Assembly: GCA_019638285.1 (NCBI GenBank)
Contig: JAHBUB010000002.1
Span: 1-64,000 of the forward strand
Direction of reading: 5' to 3'
Origin: Cyclobacteriaceae bacterium
GTDB lineage: Bacteria; Bacteroidota; Bacteroidia; Cytophagales; Cyclobacteriaceae
Length of the DNA: 64,000 bases
The notes beneath the pieces were generated by a model that worked only from the letters and a program-made list of their open reading frames with translations, made no database searches and was not told the origin of the DNA. Shown in pieces: positions 59,588 through 64,000 of the stretch. Position numbers and translations under genes: made by a program. The number at the start of each line of letters is the position of its first letter. Position 1 is the first letter of the stretch.

Positions 59588-60697
59588 TTTGCAATTTTTT
59601 CTGATCGCACTTTTGGCATCAGGCGACCCCAACTCATCAGCTCGTTTTAAATCCAGACAGGCATCGTAGTTGTTGTTCATAAGTAGTTTTATCATACCAC
59701 GCTGATAGTACGTTTCAGGATCGCTGGGGTACAATTCTATAGAGGCCGAGTAGTCGTCAACCGCCCCCGAATATTCTTCTTTTTCCGTTCTGCTGAGTGC
59801 CCGATTGTCGTAATAGGTGGGATTGTTGGGGTCTAACTCCAGCGCTTTCGTATAGTCAGCGATGGCACCATCAAAATCTTCTGTAGCATATTTAAGGACA
59901 CCCCGTAGATTGTAGGTTTCAGGATCCTCCCCATCCAATTCTATGGCTTTATTATAATCCTCCAGTGCTCCTTTTACATCTTCTATGGCGCTTTTTGCCA
60001 ATGCCCTGTTTTCAAACTTCAGCGGATCTTTTGGGTCTAATTGAATAGCTGCATCGTAGTCTTTAATGGCCTTGTCAAATACATCCGTATTGTAATAAGC
60101 AACACCCCGATAATTGTAAAGGGAGGCGTCTTCCTTATCCAATTCAATGGCTTTGCTGTAATCGTCTATGGCGCTTACAAATTCACCAAGTTCTGACTTT
60201 ACTACACCCCTATTAAAATATTTATCCGCATCGATAGGGCCCAACTCCAATGCTTTTGAGAAATCAAAATAGGCATCCTGAAGTTGATCGATATTATATC
60301 GGGCAAATCCTCTGTTGGTGTAAGCATCTGCATACTTTGGATTGTATGCAATCGCTTTATTCAGGTCTTCTATGGCCCCGGAATCATCAGCCAGTGCAAT
60401 TTTAGATTCTCCTCTAAAATTGAGCGCTTCAGCATAAGTAGAGTCAACTTCCAATGCAAAGGTGAAATCAGCGATGGCCCCATAGAAATCTTCCAGACCC
60501 ATCCTGGCTTGGCCCCGCAGTGACAGCGCAGCTTTATCTTTGGGATTGGCATCAATTATTTTAGACAGGACTGATTTAGCACCGTTAAAGTCTTTTGCTT
60601 CAAGTTTCTTTCGGGCTCCGTCCAGACCTGTGTTATTGGACTGCGAAAAACCGGCTATCGAACCAACACAAAACAGAATAGTTGCGAATAATCTCAT
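59585..60697 (-). CDS. Secreted TPR repeat protein
   Basis: 370 aa starting at 60697 with a signal peptide (MRLFATILFCVGSIAGFSQ). About ten tandem tetratricopeptide repeats fill residues 30-360, each ending in the type AIxDYxKAIELDPxD (e.g. AIADYTKALELDPNNPTYYD). It is a protein-interaction scaffold in the periplasm or outside; partners unknown. Two earlier in-frame ATG codons exist but would place the signal peptide internally. Confidence 0.92.
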   Translation of the reverse strand: MRLFATILFCVGSIAGFSQSNNTGLDGARKKLEAKDFNGAKSVLSKIIDANPKDKAALSLRGQARMGLEDFYGAIADFTFALEVDSTYAEALNFRGESKIALADDSGAIEDLNKAIAYNPKYADAYTNRGFARYNIDQLQDAYFDFSKALELGPIDADKYFNRGVVKSELGEFVSAIDDYSKAIELDKEDASLYNYRGVAYYNTDVFDKAIKDYDAAIQLDPKDPLKFENRALAKSAIEDVKGALEDYNKAIELDGEDPETYNLRGVLKYATEDFDGAIADYTKALELDPNNPTYYDNRALSRTEKEEYSGAVDDYSASIELYPSDPETYYQRGMIKLLMNNNYDACLDLKRADELGSPDAKSAIRKNCK

Positions 60698-60992
60698 GGT
60701 CAAAATCAGATAGACATTTAAAGGGACAAGGTAGAAATAAAAGCGCATTTGATAAGGCAACATTGTCATTATGACGTTTGGGACATAAGGTTATTCAGCA
60801 TACGAACGAATAAAATCACATTGGTCTTCTTATCACTGCTTTTTAGCTTAACCGGATAAGAAATACTTAAAAAAGGTGTTTTCGAGTTGCTTTTGTTTGC
60901 ATTATATCCTTGTGATCTTGGTACCATTTGTCATGTTTGATCAACCTATCCACCCTCAACCCGTATATATTTGTTTCAAACCTAAAATACTA

Positions 60993-62102
60993 ATGATTAA
61001 AAAATCCCTTCTTCTATTTATGGCTGTGCTTGCAAGCACTTTGATCTATGCCCAGGAAAAGCAACTAGACATGAAAATGGATTTTGAGGATTATGACCCG
61101 CCCTCATCGTTGGTTGTGCCGGAACACCGTATTACGAGGGCCAAGTTTCCATTTGTTGACATTCACAATCATCAATATAGCATGCCAACTATGAATTTAA
61201 ATGGTCTTATCAGTGAGATGGATAAGATGAATATGGCGGTGATGACCAACTTAAGTGGTAGAGGAAGAGGCAGTACCGAACATCTCGAGAATTCAATAAA
61301 AAACGTAAAAGACCATTATCCAAAAAGATTTTTAATTTTCACCAATGTAGATTTCTCGGGTATTGATGATGCCGACTGGACCAAAAGAACCGTGAAGCAA
61401 CTTGAGGAAGATGTAAAAAGGGGGGCAAGCGGGCTAAAGATTTTTAAATCTTTAGGAATGTTTGATAAAGACAGTAAGGGGAATAGAATTCGTATAGATG
61501 ACCCCAGGATTGATCCTGTATGGGCGAAATGTGGTGAGTTAGGAATCCCTGTTTTAATTCACTCTGCTGATCCGAAGCAATTCTGGCAGCCCATCGACAA
61601 TCAAAACGAGAGATGGCTAGAGCTAAAGACCCATCCGGGGAGGCGACACGATAATGATCCCGTTTCATGGGAAACGATCATCAACGAACAGCACAATATT
61701 TTTAAGAAGCACCCAAAAACAAACTTTATAAACGCTCATATGGGCTGGTATGCCAGTGACCTAAAGAAACTGGGTGAGTTAATGGATTTATACCCAAATA
61801 TGTACACAGAGATTGGTGCTATAATTGCTGAACTGGGAAGACAGCCGCGAGCGGCAAAAGCATTTATGGAAAAGTATCAAGACCGTGTATTATTTGGGAA
61901 GGACAGCTGGGTGCCCAGTGAATATGAAACCTATTTTAGGGTATTAGAGTCTGAAGATGAGTATTTTCCGTACCACAAGCGCTATCATGCTTTTTGGAGA
62001 ATGTATGGCCTTGGCTTACCGGATAAAGTGCTTAAAAAAATATATTATAAAAACGCGTTGAAGCTCATCCCGAGTATTGACAAGACATTATTTCCTGATT
62101 AA
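60993..62102 (+). CDS. Secreted amidohydrolase (Amidohydro_2) family protein
   Basis: 369 aa starting at 60993 with a signal peptide (MIKKSLLLFMAVLASTLIYAQ). The metal site is in KFPFVDIHNHQYSMP (HxH), GLKIFKSLGMF (possible bridging Lys), IPVLIHSADP, NFINAHMGWYA and RVLFGKDSW (Asp). The family covers decarboxylases and lactonases with a TIM-barrel; the substrate is unknown. The 295-base gap upstream holds no gene that I can support. Confidence 0.9.
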   Translation: MIKKSLLLFMAVLASTLIYAQEKQLDMKMDFEDYDPPSSLVVPEHRITRAKFPFVDIHNHQYSMPTMNLNGLISEMDKMNMAVMTNLSGRGRGSTEHLENSIKNVKDHYPKRFLIFTNVDFSGIDDADWTKRTVKQLEEDVKRGASGLKIFKSLGMFDKDSKGNRIRIDDPRIDPVWAKCGELGIPVLIHSADPKQFWQPIDNQNERWLELKTHPGRRHDNDPVSWETIINEQHNIFKKHPKTNFINAHMGWYASDLKKLGELMDLYPNMYTEIGAIIAELGRQPRAAKAFMEKYQDRVLFGKDSWVPSEYETYFRVLESEDEYFPYHKRYHAFWRMYGLGLPDKVLKKIYYKNALKLIPSIDKTLFPD

Positions 62103-62142
62103 TCGTAATTCTGTTTTAGGCGGTGGAGAGATCATATAAAGA

Positions 62143-62592
62143 ATGAAGTTCAAATCGTATTGGCTCTTTGTATTGGTTTGTTTGGCGAGCTGTGTTCCCA
62201 AAGAGCAGGTTGTATTGCGTGCTATTGAAAACGTAGAGTTGACCCCAGGGACAGGCGTTGACCCTATTTTGAAAGCAGATGCCCGTTTTTATAATCCGAA
62301 TAAAATCAGAATGAATGTGAAGGCTATCCAGCTTGATGTTTTTATTGATGGGAAAAAGTCAGCGCGGGTAGATCAAAAGCTTAGATCTGTAATAAAGGCT
62401 CAAGAGGAATTCACGCTTCCCTTAGAAGTACAATTGTCTATTAAAGAAATAGGTTTAGTAGATGCCCTGCTCGGATTGTTTGGAGGGAAGAAATATCTAC
62501 TACACTATAAAGGCCATGTTAGGGTAACCGTAAAAGGCTTTCCGCTGAAAATCCCCGTTGATTACACAAAGGAAGTCAGATTGAGAATTTAG
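62143..62592 (+). CDS. LEA type 2 (WHy-domain) lipoprotein
   Basis: 149 aa with lipobox in FVLVCLASCVPKEQ. One LEA14/WHy-type beta-sandwich: LKADARFYNPNKIRMNVKAI and VFIDGKKSARVDQK. These proteins may stabilise the envelope under stress. It lies 40 bases downstream of the amidohydrolase and may share its transcript. Confidence 0.9.
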   Translation: MKFKSYWLFVLVCLASCVPKEQVVLRAIENVELTPGTGVDPILKADARFYNPNKIRMNVKAIQLDVFIDGKKSARVDQKLRSVIKAQEEFTLPLEVQLSIKEIGLVDALLGLFGGKKYLLHYKGHVRVTVKGFPLKIPVDYTKEVRLRI

Positions 62593-62645
62593 ACACTGTT
62601 TTTATACAAAACATTCATTGTTAACTTGTAGATAATTACTTTTCA

Positions 62646-63542
62646 ATGACTGAGGCAGGCTTTTTTTTCTTAGCATTTCTTCTATTACTCGTAATTATCT
62701 TACAAGTAAGAGCTTATTATATCCTTAAAAAACAGAACAGTGTTATCACACGGCAGAGCCTTGAAATTCAAAAACAAAACGAGGTTTTGGCAACGCAAAA
62801 TCAGCAACTCCATGATTTGAATGTAGAGAAGCAACAAATTATAGGTGTCGTATCCCACGATTTAAAAGGCCCTTTTAATCGAATTTTTGCGCTAACACAA
62901 CTCATGAGTTTTTCCGGAGATAATTTGACAGACGAACAAAAGGAATACATTGGGAAAATCCATCAAATTGCTGTGGATGGTTTAAACATGGTACGGAACC
63001 TTCTGGATAGCAGAAAAATTGAGGAGGAGATTTTAGATCTCGAACTTGAATCGATTGATCTGGAGCCTTTGGTTTTCTCTTTTGTTAAGAATTATAAGAC
63101 GGTTGCGCAAAGGAAAAAAATTGAACTCATCTTCATAAGCTCAGACAATGTGAAGGTTGTTGCTGACCGCCTTTACCTTAGCCGTATTCTTGATAATTTG
63201 GTGTCTAATGCGATCAAATTTTCAGAACAGGGAAAACGGGTAACAGTAACCATTGAGAACAAACAAGAGAATGCGCTCTTATCGATAAGGGATGAAGGTC
63301 CAGGGATAAGTGAGGAGGAGCAGAAGAAACTTTATTTAAAATTTCAAAAACTAAGTGCAAAACCTACAGGAGGTGAGAGTTCCACAGGACTTGGACTGGC
63401 GATTGTAAAATCGCTTGTGGAAACAATGGGCGGAAGCATCACCTGTAAGAGTAAGCTAGGCGAAGGCGCTGAATTTATAGTTACACTAAAAAGTCCGACT
63501 CACTCTAATCAAACAGATAGTAATCATCTTCCTTTCCGCTGA
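62646..63542 (+). CDS. Sensor histidine kinase
   Basis: 298 aa. One N-terminal helix (FFFLAFLLLLVIILQVRAYY), a short coiled coil (LEIQKQNEVLATQNQQLHDL), then HisKA with the phosphorylated His in IIGVVSHDLKGPFNRIF and the HATPase domain with N box DNLVSNAIKFSEQGK, G1 IRDEGPGISEEE and G2 TGLGLAIVKSLVE. There is no periplasmic sensor domain, so the signal is probably cytoplasmic or membrane-borne. Its 3' end overlaps the convergent response regulator by 38 bases. Confidence 0.95.
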   Translation: MTEAGFFFLAFLLLLVIILQVRAYYILKKQNSVITRQSLEIQKQNEVLATQNQQLHDLNVEKQQIIGVVSHDLKGPFNRIFALTQLMSFSGDNLTDEQKEYIGKIHQIAVDGLNMVRNLLDSRKIEEEILDLELESIDLEPLVFSFVKNYKTVAQRKKIELIFISSDNVKVVADRLYLSRILDNLVSNAIKFSEQGKRVTVTIENKQENALLSIRDEGPGISEEEQKKLYLKFQKLSAKPTGGESSTGLGLAIVKSLVETMGGSITCKSKLGEGAEFIVTLKSPTHSNQTDSNHLPFR

Positions 63543-63885
63543 GGATTGCCTCCAGGGAATCAATTACATTTTCGTCTTTGATTACATAGTCCCTTACCCC
63601 TTTTTGAATAAAGCTCAACACCATATTGCCATCATCCAGCGCGCTGAGCATAATTACTTTAGTCGTGTCTCCTATTTTATCTTTTATTTTTTCATAAAGC
63701 TCAATGCCACTCATACCCGGCAATTTGTAGTCAATGATGAATGCATCAGGCAGCTTTCCATTGGCCGCCATAAGGGCATCCTCAGCAGTGGAAAAGGTAC
63801 TGACCTGATATTCAGAATTCTGACCCAAGGCCTTTCTTACGAACTCAGCGTATATCTCATCATCCTCAATCAAAAAGATTTTCAT
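63505..63885 (-). CDS. Single-domain response regulator
   Basis: 126 aa receiver domain only, starting MKIFLIEDDEIYAEFVRKAL at 63885. Acidic pocket EDD near residue 8, phosphorylated Asp in DAFIIDYKLPGMSG, Thr/Ser switch in VIMLSALDDGN and Lys in VRDYVIKDENV. Without an output domain it probably passes or buffers phosphate or binds a partner, as CheY-like proteins do. It converges on the histidine kinase gene and may be its partner, although opposite-strand pairs are uncommon. Confidence 0.93.
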   Translation of the reverse strand: MKIFLIEDDEIYAEFVRKALGQNSEYQVSTFSTAEDALMAANGKLPDAFIIDYKLPGMSGIELYEKIKDKIGDTTKVIMLSALDDGNMVLSFIQKGVRDYVIKDENVIDSLEAILSGKEDDYYLFD

Positions 63886-63948
63886 GCGCCTTTCTATAAT
63901 TTTGGGTCGTGCAATATATAATAACGTAATAACGTTTGAACGATTCCA

Positions 63949-63995
63949 GCACCTAAAATTAGTCAAAAATGGCCATTTTAGGTGCTTCTTTTTCC
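63949..63995 (+). terminator. Terminator-like hairpin near the right edge
   Basis: Stem GCACCTAAAAT / ATTTTAGGTGC (11 bp perfect) with a 15-base loop, followed by TTCTTTTT on the + strand. It lies upstream of the response regulator gene, with no + strand gene before it; it may belong to a feature beyond the window. Confidence 0.4.
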
Positions 63996-64000
63996 ATTCA

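Noticed and set aside
60698-60992. Coding extension upstream of the amidohydrolase
   Set aside because: The frame is open from 60876 but its sequence is Cys/Phe-rich and would hide the signal peptide beginning at 60993.

Overview
This is a chromosomal window from a member of the Bacteroidota, most likely order Cytophagales. The evidence is two gliding-motility lipoproteins (GldJ, GldB), a TonB-dependent receptor paired with a DUF4249 lipoprotein, RND efflux of the fused CusA-TolC type, a TatC/RpiB pair, low-to-moderate GC, almost no Shine-Dalgarno sequences, and several promoters of the Bacteroidota form (TTG, about 18-22 bases, TAnnTTTG). No species can be named from the sequence alone. Genes are densely packed on both strands, with many convergent pairs overlapping by a few bases. 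I see no rRNA, tRNA, CRISPR array, prophage or intact insertion sequence. The first 229 bases and the last 115 bases hold no gene I can support.

Layout. 0.2-3.6 kb: a small hypothetical gene with an AhpD-like gene, a ComF-type phosphoribosyltransferase, and GldJ. 3.5-8.6 kb: mfd, a tiny membrane protein and a THUMP-like methyltransferase. 8.7-15.8 kb: a heavy-metal efflux operon (His-rich small protein, CusA-TolC fusion, CusB-like adaptor) behind a PA0069-type radical SAM gene; the fusion is split by what looks like one missing base near 11252. 15.9-24.6 kb: a PLP enzyme, a DUF2179 protein, radA, two tandem DUF3857/transglutaminase-fold proteins, a short-chain dehydrogenase and a lipid A-type acyltransferase. 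24.6-35.3 kb: a SNF2 helicase, a LolC/E-like permease with rbfA, a multi-pass membrane protein, rpiB-tatC, glyA and two TPM-domain proteins. 35.4-46.7 kb: a large secreted BNR/sortilin-like protein, a transglutaminase-like membrane protein with a four-helix membrane partner, an MFS transporter, a DinB-like protein, a serine hydrolase, DUF456, DUF1330 and uvrA. 46.8-50.6 kb: an acidic small protein, an ECF sigma factor with an overlapping small partner, a glycosyltransferase and gldB. 50.7-55.8 kb: a palindromic intergenic repeat, a zinc alcohol dehydrogenase, then a DUF4249/TonB receptor block flanked by two copies of the dehydrogenase 3' end. 55.8-64 kb: an M14 carboxypeptidase, a DinB-like protein, an RDD protein, a TPR protein, an amidohydrolase, a LEA2-type lipoprotein, a histidine kinase and a convergent response regulator.

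Most of the window is core metabolism, DNA repair (mfd, radA, uvrA) and envelope function. The points most worth a second look are the broken CusA-TolC fusion with its internal signal-peptidase-like site, the duplicated dehydrogenase 3' end around the TonB receptor block, the tandem transglutaminase-fold pair in which one member has lost its Cys and His, several genes whose promoter -7 box sits 4-7 bases before the start codon (predicted leaderless mRNAs), and a perfect 24-base palindrome upstream of a membrane-protein gene. I did not find a convincing new multi-gene system.
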